Of a DNA stretch of 64,000 bases, positions 22,873 through 34,728 are shown in pieces (position 1 is the stretch's first letter; each line of letters starts with the position of its first letter). The stretch covers positions 669,122,753 through 669,186,752 of the forward strand of contig CM062296.1 in assembly GCA_031216915.1 (NCBI GenBank), in the 5' to 3' direction. The notes beneath the pieces were generated by a model. It was not told the origin of the DNA, did no database searches, and saw only the letters and a list, made by a program, of their open reading frames with translations. The DNA comes from Pictodentalium vernedei (Eukaryota; Mollusca; Scaphopoda; Dentaliida; Dentaliidae). The position numbers and the translations under genes are program-made.

Positions 22873-23766
22873 TTCAAAGAGTTGAGGACAGAACGCATAC
22901 ATTATGTCGTGTCCTTTGTTTTTAACGAAGCCTTTTTGTTGTGAAAATGCACACGAAACAATAATTTGCGAGCCTTATTGAAAAAGACCGTGAAAGAGGC
23001 GTGGGCACATCAAATAAAGTGGTAGGTAAAATAACTTTTCTCCTCCCAATGGGCAACAGAAGAATATTGTACACCCCACCCACTTCATGTAACCCCGTCC
23101 TGGATTAAACTTGTGCATTTCAATAAGGGAAAGTCCAAGGCCTTCCCTAGGTAGAAAATTACATGCTCCCACTGGTGTATCGGGAGGCTTAAGTATCCTG
23201 AAAGTAGAGGGAAAACCACAGAAAAATGACCGAAGAAACCTCAGGGAGAGAATACATGAATCAGTTTTAGGAGTTTCAGGCATGAATGCGCATAAGGTTG
23301 ACATTTCTCATGAAAGGTATGGGGCGGGGACTACGCCGCTGACCAGTGCATGATTGGCAAAAGAGTCAACTAAACGAACTGCTAGTCATATCAAATTCAC
23401 ATATCTATCACTCGATTAACGCCATGTCGTTACAGAATTTTGTGCCCCTTATAGTTGCACCTCGGTAGTCCAATGTCTATGCGCATTAACCTCTATAAAT
23501 ACGGAATATGAACAACAAACTTTGAAATACTTTTATAAAGTTCAATTTGAGAACCTGGGAAAATGTAAATATGTCTTGTCTATTAGGGCTACCTGCTAAA
23601 GTCTTTTTGTTCAGTGACTTCTCTAGTCAAGGGATACACCAGAATTCCAGAACTTTCTTTTTGTTTGAACATAAGAGCCAGGTCAGTAAAATAAATGTCA
23701 TAGACCTGGCAATTACAAGTAAGTGTTCCAAGTCACAGTTCTCTGGTCACCATGATGTTCGAGATC
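22873..23766. other. no supported feature
   Basis: Unassigned; short frames only. Confidence 0.35.
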
Positions 23767-23772
23767 ATTCGT

Positions 23773-24561
23773 CAGGCCTGGCATTCTGAAAAACGCAGGA
23801 GGGCAAAAAAAATCGCTCTCCTCAATCAGCTTAGGAGAGCAATTAGCTTTACACAGCATTTTAAGTATCCAGTTGAACAAACTCATTGAAACTGAAACCA
23901 ACAGACTATTACATCAGTGATTTTATTAACTTTACTAAGGTAAAGCAAAATCTCTTAGACATCTAGATGTCTCACTCAACAACCGAACACACACTTGACA
24001 AGACCTGTGTGTGTACCCAGACCTGTTGTCCAAGAAAGTCATACGCCTACCACTACCACCTTCAACCCCCCAAGGGGGGTTGAAGGTGGTAGTGATAGGC
24101 GTATGACTTTCTTGGACAACAGGTCTGCTTGAATCTACAGTCACATCCTGGTGCAAGTGCTTCAAGTGACAGGATAGTAGTAATGGTAGTATATTGTAGT
24201 GTCAATATTCCTTGAATAATTACCCCTCAAACTGTGATGTCAGTTGAACTTGAAACTGACAGAAAAAAAAAAACATTGCTGTGACCCATTTTGCTTCAAT
24301 TGATTGCAACTGTGTTTGGGTATGGTTGCAGCCATTACCTTTTACCACTAAACCACTTTCAAAATGAAATTACGTGTTTTGTGACTTCGAAGTTAAATTA
24401 CATTTTTGCTTTACAACAAGAATTTAATGTGAGCATAATACACGTAATCTCAATCATCCCAGACCAAAATATTTAGGAGGGCAATTTTTCGCTCTCCTTA
24501 ATTCTTTCAGGAGGGCAGTAAGGAGAGCTAAAAAATCGCTCTCCTGAAATTGCCAAGCCTG
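23773..24561. mobile_element. TIR element with 6-bp TSD
   Basis: ATTCGT directly abuts both ends (23767-23772, 24562-24567). The ends are CAGGCCTGGCATTCTG and the complement of CAGGCTTGGCAATTTCAG. Subterminal hairpins repeat GGAGGGCAAAAAA and ATCGCTCTCC. A 52-bp-arm hairpin lies inside. hAT-like by its ends, but the duplication is 6 bp rather than 8. Non-coding. Confidence 0.8.
24019..24126. repeat. near-perfect hairpin, arms about 52 bp
   Basis: AGACCTGTTGTCCAAGAAAG to CCTTCAACCCCC and its complement, with a loop of only a few bases. Lies within the 6-bp-TSD element. Confidence 0.93.
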
Positions 24562-24660
24562 ATTCGTGAATACAATTTACCAAAAACAAAACCCCTAAAA
24601 CTGCGGCAGCGAATAGTTCATATCGTATAATTATAAATGAGTATTCACAGATGGTGTACT

Positions 24661-24886
24661 TTAACCCTTTATCCAGCGCTATTCATAAAAACTGCCGTTC
24701 AATTTTCATTATTTTTTCATTTTTTGTCTAAAAACATAGCTTATTACCCCTCATTGGAACGAGCTCGTTGAGTTCGTTACAATCAGGGTCAGTGGCTATG
24801 TTTTTGATGCAAAAAAAAAAAAAATAGTTATTCAATAATTTTGTCTGCAAGTGTCGTCTCTTTTTTCAAGTTAGATAAAGGGTAAA
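24661..24886. mobile_element. TTAA MITE, subfamily A
   Basis: TTAACCCTTTATCCAGCGCT at the left; GTTAGATAAAGGGTAA at the right. The arms and the core GAACGAGCTCGTTGAGTTCG are recognisable but diverged. The left end has lost the AACGGCCAAAACCGG segment. Confidence 0.85.
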
Positions 24887-24910
24887 AAATATTGTCCGTT
24901 TCTAATTCCA

Positions 24911-27900
24911 TAGATAAGATAAGGTAAGGTAAGATTTATTAAGCAAATACACCAGAACAAAGGCAGATTGCTTTGACATGCAACGTCAACACAAATAGAA
25001 ACATAAAATAATACTAATTCCAAATGACAAACGTAAATATTAAGGCTTATAGTGGTTGTAATATAAAATTATTAATGTCACCTCTTGGTGTCAGATTGAC
25101 AAAACTTGTTCTCGTTGTTTTAAGAATTGCTGGATCATATTACGGATGATACCGCATCGCACAACCGTGGCACATTGTTTCTCATCAGGAATATGAATCT
25201 CTCGGATGTGTCCATCTCAACAAACTCTTGGTATTCAAATTTGTAAAATGCACGTTCTCTGAGAGATGCATATTCACTGAACTCCATAACGAAGTGCCAT
25301 TCTGTTTCCACTGCACCAGAGCCGCACACCGCGCATAAGCGTTCACTTACGGGGATGGGTGGTTGGAAATGCCTCCCCCTTTCTATCATAAGTTTGTGGT
25401 TACTTCCACGCAAACGAGTAAATATATTTCTCGCCTCGGATGATGTTGCATAGATCAAATAAAGCTCCAGGTAATATTTGTTCTTAAACTCTCGAGAAGT
25501 TCTCAGTTTATTTTTTCCTGTTTTCCTGTTGTCATCACATATTGCGCTATAAAAATTATTTAAATGGGTCTCTTTCAGATTTTCTCTTAGTGTTATGTAT
25601 TTCACAGGTTGAAACTGAATTTTCTGTTCAGATTTATTTTGAGGATACGGCATAGTATAATTCGCAGATTCAGTTCAAACCTCTGATAGTAAGGAAGGGG
25701 TTTGAAGATCATATATAGTTTTGATACAAGCTTAGCCAAATGGATTTTGGCATCTATGTGCAGTGGTACTGTCCAAGTTTAGCTATCACTGCATGGTTCG
25801 ATGATTTATTGTTCACTCCCAGGACTATCTTACAGAACTGAATATGAACAGTTTCACATGGCAATTTATCAATATTAGCATCGTTGATTTCCGGGGCCCA
25901 TAATTCGCTGCCGTATAAGAGAATGGGTTTTATCAGGATGTTGAATAGTTTTAGTTTAACCGAAACAGGCGGAAGGCACTTTCTTTTAAAGTTGTTGTTC
26001 AGGCTGAAGAAGGCTTTTAAACCTTTCAGTTTCAGATCTTGTTGCGCATTCTGTAGTTTCCCATTGGATGTAAACGAAAGTGCCAGATATGTGTTTTGAT
26101 GGGCGTGCATAAGCTCATTGTTTCCAATATGGAAACCATGGAACTCCTTATTCTTTCGCGATTGAAAATCATAACTTTAGTTTTGTCAACAGTTACGCCA
26201 AGAGTGGTGTTAGTGTAGTAGGCGTTCAAGTTATCCAATGCTCTCTGTAGTCCCCAAGACGAGTTTAAGATGATCATTAAATCGTCAGTAAATAGCAAGT
26301 GACTTAGATTCGTGGTATGTAGACGGACGTGGTCTCATTTTTCATAAACAAATGAGCCAATGTCGACGATAAAAACTTTGAAGAGCGTCGGCGAGATCAC
26401 ACAACCTTGTCTAACACCAATCGTTGGCATTAAGGGTGGGCTTAATCCTCGCGAATTTTTTGTTTGACAGTGACTTGAGCAAAATAGGGATTTTAAAATT
26501 TTAAATACATTATCCTGTATGCCGAGGCGGTGTAGTTTATCAAAAAGGATGTTTCTATCAACAGTATCAAATGCTTTTCTAAAATCCACAAAAACAGCAT
26601 ATACGGTTGTTTAAGTTTTTTTTATATTCGTTTATAGCTGTTTTAAGAATAAGGGCGCTGTCAATAGGGCTACAGTGTTTTCTAAACCCGAACTGATTAT
26701 CACTAATCAAGGAATTATATTCAATATAGGTATTAATCCTCTAGTTGGTAACTCTGTTGAATAGTTTACCCAGAACAGCACTAATGGAAACAGCTCTATA
26801 ATTATTGGGATCGTTTGGATCACCCTTAATATATAATGTGGTGAGAACAGTTTTACTCCATGAGGGGGGATAATGATGTGATTCAAATACCTGATTAAAA
26901 TAATTTAGTTACACGATTAAGCATATGCGGGACTATTATTTTTAATTTCGTTTGAAATATTATCACACCCGGTCGATTTATTATTTTTTTTAGACTTCTC
27001 AGAGAGTTCATTATTTCGGTAGCCGAGATTTTGTCATTATTCAATAGGTGTTGAATATCCACTTCTGTGTTTATAACGCCGGGTGTATTTTCATGGATTT
27101 GTGGTAGACACAATATCTTTTTAAAGAAATCAACAGACCTGTCGGAGTCTAGATAATTGATCTCAACATTGTTTGTTCGAAGGGACTTAATTGTCTGCCA
27201 ATAGGTTTTGGGATCTGAAGATGATAATTTTTCGAGGTTTCCCATACGTTTTTGAAGTGCAGTTTTGATTTTTTCTTCGTTGCTCTTTATACATTTTCTT
27301 ACAATGAAAACACTTTTGTAACAGAGATCTATCCTGGGGGTTTTGCTGAAGAGTCTTAAGTGAATTTTGCATGGTGTATTTTAGATGTTTGCTTTCATCA
27401 TCAAACCATTTCCTCTTAGGTTTTTTAAATTTTAGGAGCACGCAAAATTCTCATGGATGCCAGATTGTTTATGTCGGTCAGTATAACAGTCAAATCAGTT
27501 ATTGCTTCTTCTGTACCAGAATCGTCATTAGTGTAATTTTTCATTATAAACTGCCGATTTTTAAACTGAATGTCTTGTTGCAAAATGCCTCTAAAGCTAT
27601 CGTTGGGCTATCTTTCGTCCATTTAGGGTATACTTTGGTTGGATGTAACTGTGTTTTGGAGCTGTTTTGGTCGGAAGATTATGGCATAGATTTTTTAAAG
27701 TGTAGCGTCAGTTGGCAGTGGTCAGAGTGCTCAGTTAACTCTTTAATAACCCTTTACCTAACGAATCGCCCGCATCCGCCCACATCCGCCCGCGTAATAT
27801 GCAAATTCAGCATTTGAAAAAATATTATTTTTCCAAAAATTTCAACAAAACCATATCATATGACCCCTCGTTGGAACGAGCTCGTCGAGCTCGTTTCAAC

Positions 27901-28880
27901 GAAGGGTCACATGATATGGTTTTGTTGAAATTTTTTGAAAAAATTGAAAAAATGATATCTAAAATGATAAATTTTGATATCGTCTGCGTTGGGTAAAGGG
28001 TTAATAGAAAAAATAATCTACATCGGACAAATATTTATCTGATACTATGATATGATCTACGACACTCGCTCCATTATATTGGTAGCTGATAAAGTTACCC
28101 ATTGCATCTCCCTTACTCCTCCCTTTGACTATTCTCAGTTTTGCTGATTCACGTAGGGCCAGAAGCTCTCTTCCATAACTATTAGTCATTTTGTCTAAGC
28201 TAAAACGGTTAGCGCAAGAGTCAACGGTGTAGGAATCGGGAAGTGGGGCGTGCTGTGCAGTATCATCTGTAATGCAATCAGGCGTTTCTCCTGTTCGGAT
28301 GTTGAAATCACCCCCAAGTAGAATTAAATCGTCACACCCATACTCCTCCAGTTTTTGATCAGTATTTGCAAATATAGAATTTTCGAGTTTGATCGTATTC
28401 CAGTAAGAGGAATTGTTAGGGGGTACATACACGGAAACAAAAACAATCGGGACCAACATATTGAACATTTTGCCATCAAATTGTACCCACAGCGATAATT
28501 CATCGACACAGAATGATTGCTGAAAGAACGGTTTATATGTGTCAAGAGAGTAGAACGCAACGCCCCCCCCCCCCCCCCCCCCCCCGTTTTATACGGGAGA
28601 CGCCGCGGCTCATATCAAGGCAAGTACAACCCGGTAGTACGATTTCATGCTTAGTCCGATGCCACGTCTCTGTTATCGTGATGAAATCATATTTTGGTCA
28701 TAATTGAACACTATCAGCATTCGGAATTTTGTTTATAAAGTCCTGGGCATTCCAAAAGGTGTAAGTAATTTTTGATGCTGCCTGATAATTTGAAATCGTA
28801 TCCATATAAGAATGACCTGAAAGTATCATAGCAATTAGTGAATGGCTGAGATTCTGAAAACCGAATACAAATAATGGTTG
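24911..28880 (-). pseudogene. degenerate LINE (EN-RT), L2/CR1-like
   Basis: On the minus strand the parts come in normal LINE order. The apurinic endonuclease runs from about 28,780 (TYTFWNAQDF, then TITETWHRTKHEIVLPG) to LILLGGDFNIRTGE near 28,310, with an SDHC motif beyond the inserted MITE near 27,735. RT starts near 26,950 (NNYRAISISAVLGKLFN at about 26,790, DFRKAFDTVDRNILFDKL at 26,589, GVRQGCVISP, then FTDDLMIIL as a variant YADD box near 26,290). The C-terminal CAVCGSGAVETEWHFVMEFS near 25,320 is the Cys/His motif common in L2/CR1-group LINEs. The 3' end is a TTACCTTATCTTATC-type short repeat at 24,911-24,935. Many stops and frameshifts are present. The exact clade is inference. Confidence 0.85.
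27747..28003. mobile_element. TTAA MITE, subfamily B, inside the LINE
   Basis: Left end TAACCCTTTACCTAACGAAT, right end GCGTTGGGTAAAGGGTTAA; core GAACGAGCTCGTCGAGCTC. It splits the LINE endonuclease region just before the SDHC motif. The CCGCCCACATCCGCCCGCG stretch shows a 10-bp tandem duplication. Confidence 0.92.
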
Positions 28881-28912
28881 TTGTTTGGAAGGTCTATCTC
28901 TTGACACAGACA

Positions 28913-28916
<4 letters not shown>

Positions 28917-28962
<46 letters not shown>
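28917..28962. repeat. (CT)n microsatellite
   Basis: Over 20 CT dinucleotides in a row, followed by CACACACC. Confidence 0.95.
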
Positions 28963-28969
<7 letters not shown>

Positions 28970-29139
28970 CCACATACGAGACACTTCCTAAGAACCCAAT
29001 TTTAGAGGCCTTTTCTGGGGTTACGCCACGCATAGAATCCTCACCACACCCCATCCACTCCCAAATCCACCCAAAACAGAACAAAGCGAAACACCCCTCC
29101 TAATAAAAAAAAACATTAGAAGCCGGCAAAACAAAACAC

Positions 29140-29160
29140 AATAATAAATAAATAAACAAA

Positions 29161-29223
<63 letters not shown>

Positions 29224-29254
29224 ATACCCCCCCCCCCCCCCACACACACACACA
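29140..29254. repeat. (AAAT)n microsatellite with adjoining C run and (CA)n
   Basis: About 20 AAAT units, then 16 C residues, then a short CA repeat. Confidence 0.95.
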
Positions 29255-29312
29255 AAAAAACCTAAAACGAAAAACACAAACTTCGTTGTGGCTTCCATCA
29301 TTGAAAAGGTTT

Positions 29313-29564
29313 AAAACCCTTTACCCAACGTAACGGCCAAAACCGGCCAGCGCTATTCTCAAAAATCGCCAATTAATTTTCATTATTTTTTTCATTTTTT
29401 GTCTTAAGAACATAGGTTATGACCCCTCGTTGGAACGAGCTCGTCGAGCTCGTTCCAACGAGGGGTCATAACCTATGTTTTTGAGACAAAAAATGAAAAA
29501 AATTAGTTATTCAAGAATTATTTATGCAAGTGTCGTCTGCTTTTCAGGTTAGGTAAAGGGTTAA
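29313..29564. mobile_element. TTAA MITE, subfamily A, near consensus
   Basis: Left end ACCCTTTACCCAACGTAACG, right end GGTTAGGTAAAGGGTTAA. The core palindrome GAACGAGCTCGTCGAGCTC is intact. The left outer segment carries CGGCCAAAACCGGCCAGCGC and the right carries CAAGTGTCGTCTGCTTTTCA. Confidence 0.95.
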
Positions 29565-29579
29565 GGTCGAATTTACAAT

Positions 29580-29879
29580 TTTCGGCTCCGTGATTACGAC
29601 ACTGGACTTCAAACAGAAAGTTCCATGGTTCGATCCCCACCAGGGGTAACTGCGTTGTGTCCTTCAGCAAGGCACTTAATCCCAATTGCCTACTTGGTGC
29701 CATGGTAGTGCTATGTACTAAGGTGTCCTGTACATCACTGATCCACTTGTCGAAAATCAATGCTTCCCCAGCGTGTGTGGAGTTAGTACGTGGGGAGTGT
29801 GACAGTTAATCGCTGCTACTCGGTGGTTTACTCCGGATTCCTGCACCAGAAAAACTGTCCAACACGAGGTGAATTTACG
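29580..29879 (+). mobile_element. diverged SINE with a different tRNA-like head
   Basis: GAATTTACAAT flanks it (29569-29579 and 29880-29890). The head contains GGTTCGATCCCC as box B, with an upstream segment unlike the other copies. The body keeps GCGTTGTGTCCTTCAGCAAG, the GTGGAGTTAGTA segment and the CGGTGGTTTACTCCGGATTC segment of the shared tail. It starts 15 bp after a MITE. Confidence 0.8.
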
Positions 29880-29935
29880 GAATTTACAATATGCAAACGA
29901 TATGTATATCTTGTTCAGAAGCTTAATATGGATGC

Positions 29936-30150
29936 TTAACCCTTTACCCATCGAATCGGCCACATCCGCTCGCGTAATATGCAAATTCAGCAGCTGAAAA
30001 AATATTATTTTTCAAAATATTTCAACAAAACCGAGCTCGCTCCAATGAGGGGTCACATGATATGGTTTTGGTAAAATTATTTGAAACATTTTAAAAAATG
30101 ATATTTAAAATAATAAATTTTGATATCATCTACGTTGGGTAAAGGGTTAA
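29936..30150. mobile_element. TTAA MITE, subfamily B, core deleted
   Basis: TTAACCCTTTACCCATCGAA to CGTTGGGTAAAGGGTTAA. About half of the inner left arm and core is missing (AAAACCGAGCTCGCTCC). Confidence 0.9.
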
Positions 30151-30305
30151 CATGCGATCTGTGAAACTGTGCTCCTGTGGTTTGCACATCATATGTCCCG
30201 CTGTTACTGCTTACCTAAATTCAATTCAAACCTTTCAATCTCCACTCGCTACCGAAAAAACACTTTTATCATCCACAAAAATAGGCACCCATAATCCTGA
30301 ACAAT

Positions 30306-30520
30306 TTAACCCTTTTGCATAACAAATCGGCAGAATCCGGTCATGTAATTTACAAATTGAGCAGTTGAAGACATGTTATTTTCCAAACAATTCAACAAAA
30401 TCATATCATGTGACAACTCATTGGAGCAAACTCGTTCCAATGGGGCGGGGGTCACGTGATACGGTTTTGTTGAAATTTTTTGAATTAAAATAAAAAAAAT
30501 TGATATCGTCTGCGTTGGAT
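30306..30520. mobile_element. diverged TTAA MITE, subfamily B
   Basis: TTAACCCTTTTGCATAACAA at the left, ATCGTCTGCGTTGGATAAA at the right. Arms ATTCAACAAAATCATATCAT and complement; G-rich core. Confidence 0.8.
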
Positions 30521-30522
30521 AA

Positions 30523-31015
30523 AAAAAACCCCACGAAAACTCAAGATCCTGTTGCAGAACTGAAGGGTTAGGGCAAAGAATAGATACCACCACGAAGCGA
30601 AAATTTTAACTACTTCAAATAAATAAATAAATAAAAAAAAAAAAAAAAAAAATAAAAAATAAATAAATAAACATGTGTGATGGGCGTAAAACAAAATTAG
30701 ATTTGAGTGTCTGTTTACGTGGAATAAATATTTACATATTCATTACAGTTGGTACATTTTGGTAAGTAAATCCGGAAGCATGTTACAGACGCCCCCATTT
30801 CCTCTATTTGAAAACCCGGTTACGCAATTACCATAAACTTCGAAAGGTCAACGCAAAATAGAAAATAAATCACAAGATCTAAATGAACAGATGGACAGGT
30901 TGGGACTGATTACAAAACAATTTTAGCGCAAGAAGTTATAAAGGAACCTGGGTAACTTCCAAAAAATGTTGATCATATTTTTACTTTGCTGATAATTTCA
31001 AATCTGGACATCATT
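30523..31015. other. no supported feature; (AAAT)n/A run
   Basis: A short A-rich repeat at 30618-30672; otherwise unassigned. Confidence 0.4.
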
Positions 31016-31048
31016 TCTTGGGAAGCTCTTCTTGAGAGCTTCCCAATA
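31016..31048. repeat. short hairpin, family member 1
   Basis: TCTTGGGAAGCTC and GAGAGCTTCCCAATAAA form a stem. The flanks GACATCATT and TTAAGTC parallel the hairpin at 46977-47045, so the two are relatives. Confidence 0.6.
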
Positions 31049-31155
31049 AATTAAGTCGAAGGTCGGAATTATCGACAAAGAAAAATATTACAAAGTTTGA
31101 AGAATTTTCCATTTCTGCTTATCCTACAAGTTATTCCAGAGAGCACCGTAGTCCT

Positions 31156-31332
31156 TTAATCCTTTACCCAACGAATCGGCCACATCCGCCCGCGTAATAT
31201 GCAAATTCAGCAGCTGAAAAAATACAATGAGGGGTCACATGATATGGTTTCGTTGAATTTTTTTGAAAAATTTAAAAAAATGATATTTAAAATAATAAAT
31301 TTTGATATCGTCTGCATTGGGTAAAGGGTTAA
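31156..31332. mobile_element. TTAA MITE, subfamily B, core deleted
   Basis: AATCCTTTACCCAACGAATC to GCATTGGGTAAAGGGTTAA. The left inner arm and the core are deleted between AAAAAATAC and AATGAGGGG. Confidence 0.88.
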
Positions 31333-31736
31333 CTGATCGTCAGTTTTATCAAGTTCTTTAGCGGAATAAGTGGAGGGGACGTGACAACCGTTACTTATTC
31401 CCAGTTCCTCATTCGAGATTCGTTATCAGCCGATAAAATCGGGTGATAGCGAATGTCGGATAAGGAACTGGGAGTATTAGCGGAAGGCAATTTACACATG
31501 ATGCAGAGTGAAGATGCAGAATGAAAATGTGAAGTGCTTGAGGATATACTTTTATGGTAGTTGCTTAAAAATAATGCATTTTTCGACATTAGTGTCAATT
31601 TCTGAAAACTATTATAAGAATTCCTTGGAAAAATTAATTCAGAACTGGTGTTTAATATACCCTGAAACTCAAATGGAATTCTAATGATCTAGTTTAGTGC
31701 ACGCTTTACTTCATTTCCTTTTGCAGAATTGGCTAC

Positions 31737-31989
31737 TTAACCCTTTACCTAACATGAAAAGCAGACGACACTTGCAAAAATAATTGTTGAATAACTATTT
31801 TTTTTCATTTTTTGTCTCAAAAACATAGGTTATGACCCCTCGTTGGAACGAGCTCGACGAGCTCGTTCCAACGAGGGGTCATAACCTATGTTTTTGAGAC
31901 AAAAAATGAAAAAATAATGAAAATTAATTGACGATTTTTGAGAATAGCGCTGGCCGGTTTTGGCCGTTACGTTGGGTAAAGGGTTTTAA
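31737..31989. mobile_element. TTAA MITE, subfamily A, near consensus
   Basis: TTAACCCTTTACCTAACATG to TTGGGTAAAGGGTTTTAA. Arms and the core GAACGAGCTCGACGAGCTC are complete and complementary. Confidence 0.95.
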
Positions 31990-32466
31990 CAAACCAATGA
32001 GCACTGATAAAACTAAAAACCTGGGCGGGTGGAGTCGTTGGAAGAGGGGTTGTTAAGAAGTGAAGTCACGAGTGCCCGACCGAATATATGTGCCTATCTT
32101 TTCAGCTATTAACCTTCCGCTTACAGGAGTGACATCTGTGTCTAATCTGAACTACCGACATGGCCGTTAATCTCGGGGCGAGGGAGGGAAAGCCGCGACA
32201 TTCATATAGCTGAACCCCTCTCGAAATGTCGTCTCGTGCATTGGTATCGTTTCTCTCACAAACCGTTTACTATCCACCATAGTATCTTTTCAAAAAGAGA
32301 TTCCATCACTAAACCTAATGTGCCAACAACACAAACCTTACTGTCATGAATATTCTTTTCATCAAAAGGGAATGGCAAGAAGACAGCCTTTTAGGCTATG
32401 TCATTTCCTTGCAGCGTAATCACCTGTAACCAGTCTTATTGTTATATTGTATATTTATATGCTGCA
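31990..32466. other. no supported feature
   Basis: Unassigned. Confidence 0.35.
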
Positions 32467-32488
32467 AAATCAATCAATCAATCAATCG

Positions 32489-32543
<55 letters not shown>

Positions 32544-32690
32544 CATCTCCCATGCTCCCATTTCGACGAATCGCTGATTCGTCGAAATGGGAGAATGGGA
32601 GAGGTTTTGATTGATTGACAAGTATGGAATCAAAACCTCTCAATCAATCAAAACCTCTCAGGTTCTCCCATTTCGACGAATCTCCGCTCC
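32467..32690. repeat. (AATC)n microsatellite plus hairpin
   Basis: About 18 AATC units up to 32541 run into a hairpin whose arms contain CTCCCATTTCGACGAATC and its complement. The right arm ends in GAGGTTTTGATTGAT. A further partial arm copy lies at 32640-32690. The microsatellite seems to have grown from the TCAATCAAAAC end of the hairpin. Confidence 0.8.
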
Positions 32691-33055
32691 CGATTCTAAA
32701 CCTTAGTATGCGATGAATTTTCTGAACAACTCTCTTCTTCATCTCTCCAATCATCTTATCAATACTTATTGCCATCATTAATTCGTCGTCATACAAATCT
32801 ATGCTTCAAATCACTTCACCATGCCTGGTAACGCCAATTTTCATAATTACGTCCGACGAACCCTGTGAACATTTCGCTGTAAACAAATTGGTTGCGCCCA
32901 GTAAAGTATCGTCGGAGGGGGGGGGGGGGGGGGGGGGCAACTCTAGCTTGGTGATCATCCGAGTTTGGACAGTTGCGGGAAAGGAAATCCTATCTAATAA
33001 ATAAATCTTTGCATTGCATATTCATCTGCCTATCTGCCACCACATCCTCTACCTT

Positions 33056-33365
33056 GGAGTCGCGGTGACTCAATAGGTAGAGGTGCAGGCTGCAAGCCGA
33101 GGGGTCCTCGGTTCGAATCCCACCTGCGGCAACCGCGTTGTGTCCTTGGGCAAGACATTTCACACCCATTGCCTACGTGGGGGGGGGGGGGGGGGCGTAC
33201 TGCACGTCGATGGTGCACCAACCAATGCTAACCCTGCTTGTGTGGAGTTAGTAGGTTGGGAGCTGACAGTTGCTCACCCTTGCACGGTGGTTCTCTCTGG
33301 GTACTCCGGCTTCCTCCACCCGTGAAACTGTCGTGGTCATGATTAGCCATGACCTTAAACACCAA

Positions 33366-33395
<30 letters not shown>
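33056..33395 (+). mobile_element. full-length tRNA-derived SINE with 12-bp TSD
   Basis: ATCCTCTACCTT flanks it exactly (33044-33055, 33396-33407). Head GGAGTCGCGGTGACTCAATA with box B GGTTCGAATCCCACC; central domain with TGTCCTTGGGCAAGACATTT; tail with CGGCTTCCTCCACCCGTG; 3' end CACCAATAAATAAATAAATA. A G run of 18 interrupts the central domain. Confidence 0.95.
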
Positions 33396-33397
<2 letters not shown>

Positions 33398-33407
33398 CCT
33401 CTACCTT

Positions 33408-33831
33408 ATCCTCGCACTGACGTTAGAAAACATCGATAACATACCAATAAATTTGTATATTGTCAATTTTTGATAGACCTTAGTACTCTTTTCATTACAA
33501 TATCACCCGGTCATACATTATCGATTCCGGATACATCACACGATGCTACACACGGAGTGCGATACTTGACCCGTGAAGATATACGGTACAGAAAAAAAAT
33601 TAAATATGGTCATTGAAAAATATATGACTGTCTGAGAACCATATTCATTGACATTTTTGTATCACAATATCCGTCGATGAAACATTATCGATTGTTTATT
33701 CATTATATGCCGGAGCACTTGGAAGTGTGATGATTGATGGGTCAAGATATATGGCACAAAAATACTTAACCTCGGTCATCGAAATCACTCCTGGGTACTT
33801 AAAAGTGAAAAAAACACTTTTATGTTTTAGC
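33408..33831. repeat. weak, diverged tandem duplication
   Basis: Segments around 33480-33620 and 33620-33780 share ACAATATC, CATTATCGATT, GTGTGATGATTGATG-like and CAAGATATAYGGYAC words in the same order. Strongly diverged. Confidence 0.45.
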
Positions 33832-34022
33832 AGTAGTTAGGGAGGGCCATTTGGGCTTAAAAATTTAACGCTGAAATTCACATAGACATTTGTTAGCCGT
33901 AGTACATCCAGGTCTGGAGGCCGTTGGGCGTAAAATTTTAATACTGAAATTCCCATAGACATTTTTACGCTAGAGTGTTAAATTTTTACGCCCAATGCCC
34001 CCCCCCCCCCCCCTTACTACTT
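33832..34022. mobile_element. small TIR element (MITE), about 190 bp
   Basis: Left end AGTAGTTAGGGAGGGCCATT, then TGGGCTTAAAAATTTAAC. The right end is the complement of the same plan, AGTAGTAAGGGG to GCATTGGGCGTAAAAATTT, but with a G run instead of GGGAGGG. No clear target duplication. Confidence 0.6.
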
Positions 34023-34482
34023 TTAACTGTGTAATGAACCATAACACAGCAAGTATGGATATGAACATGTGAAAATGTACAGTTCTGACGTCAAAACTCT
34101 CCATTTCATCACTTTGTCTTTTGAAAATTTTAAAATTCCTTCCCCCAGGAAACGAAGTAGCACTTCGGAAACCTGTGGTTTCATCATTCAGCAAAATGAA
34201 AAACGTATAGACGTATTTCCCCAAAGATTTGTGTCCAACACGTACACGCCCTCCACAATTGCCAACCCAATAACGTTTCAACATTGCCGGTCACGTGCTT
34301 TTCAAGGCAATGGCGCGCTCCCAATATGCGTTACGATATGATGTCACATCGAAAAAACAGAAAATAATACTGGACGGTCGGGGTTATCTTGACTATACTA
34401 GACCCTGCTTAACCGCTATCGCGACATGGTCGCTTCACTTACTCGCTTATCAAAGGCAGCTTCCTTCCCTGAAGATCTCAGC
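34023..34482. other. no supported feature
   Basis: Unassigned; frames overlap on both strands with no motif. Confidence 0.35.
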
Positions 34483-34728
34483 TGACCCTTTATCAAACAT
34501 AACGGCCATACCGACCACACTATTTACAAAATGAACATTCCAATTTTATTATTTTTTAATCTTTTCATTTTTTTTACATAAAAATATTGCCCGTGGTCCC
34601 TCATAGGGACGAGGTCAACGAGCTCGTTCTAAGGAAAGGTAGTACGCTATGCTTTTTCGGCCAAAAGAAAAGTTATTCAAGAATTGGCTTGCAAGTGTCG
34701 TCTGCTTTTCGTGTTGATTAAGGGTTAA
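34483..34728. mobile_element. diverged TTAA MITE, subfamily A
   Basis: ACCCTTTATCAAACATAACG at the left; CAAGTGTCGTCTGCTTTTCG and AAGGGTTAA at the right; inner arms degraded. Confidence 0.8.

Noticed and set aside
28885-29103. Ser/Leu-repeat frame over the (CT)n tract, and Tyr/Leu/Phe/Ile repeat frames over (AAAT)n at 29.1-29.3 kb
   Set aside because: Low-complexity translation of microsatellites.
33056-33130. Functional tRNA gene
   Set aside because: Box A and B-like sequences are present but the acceptor stem does not close and the sequence continues into the SINE body.
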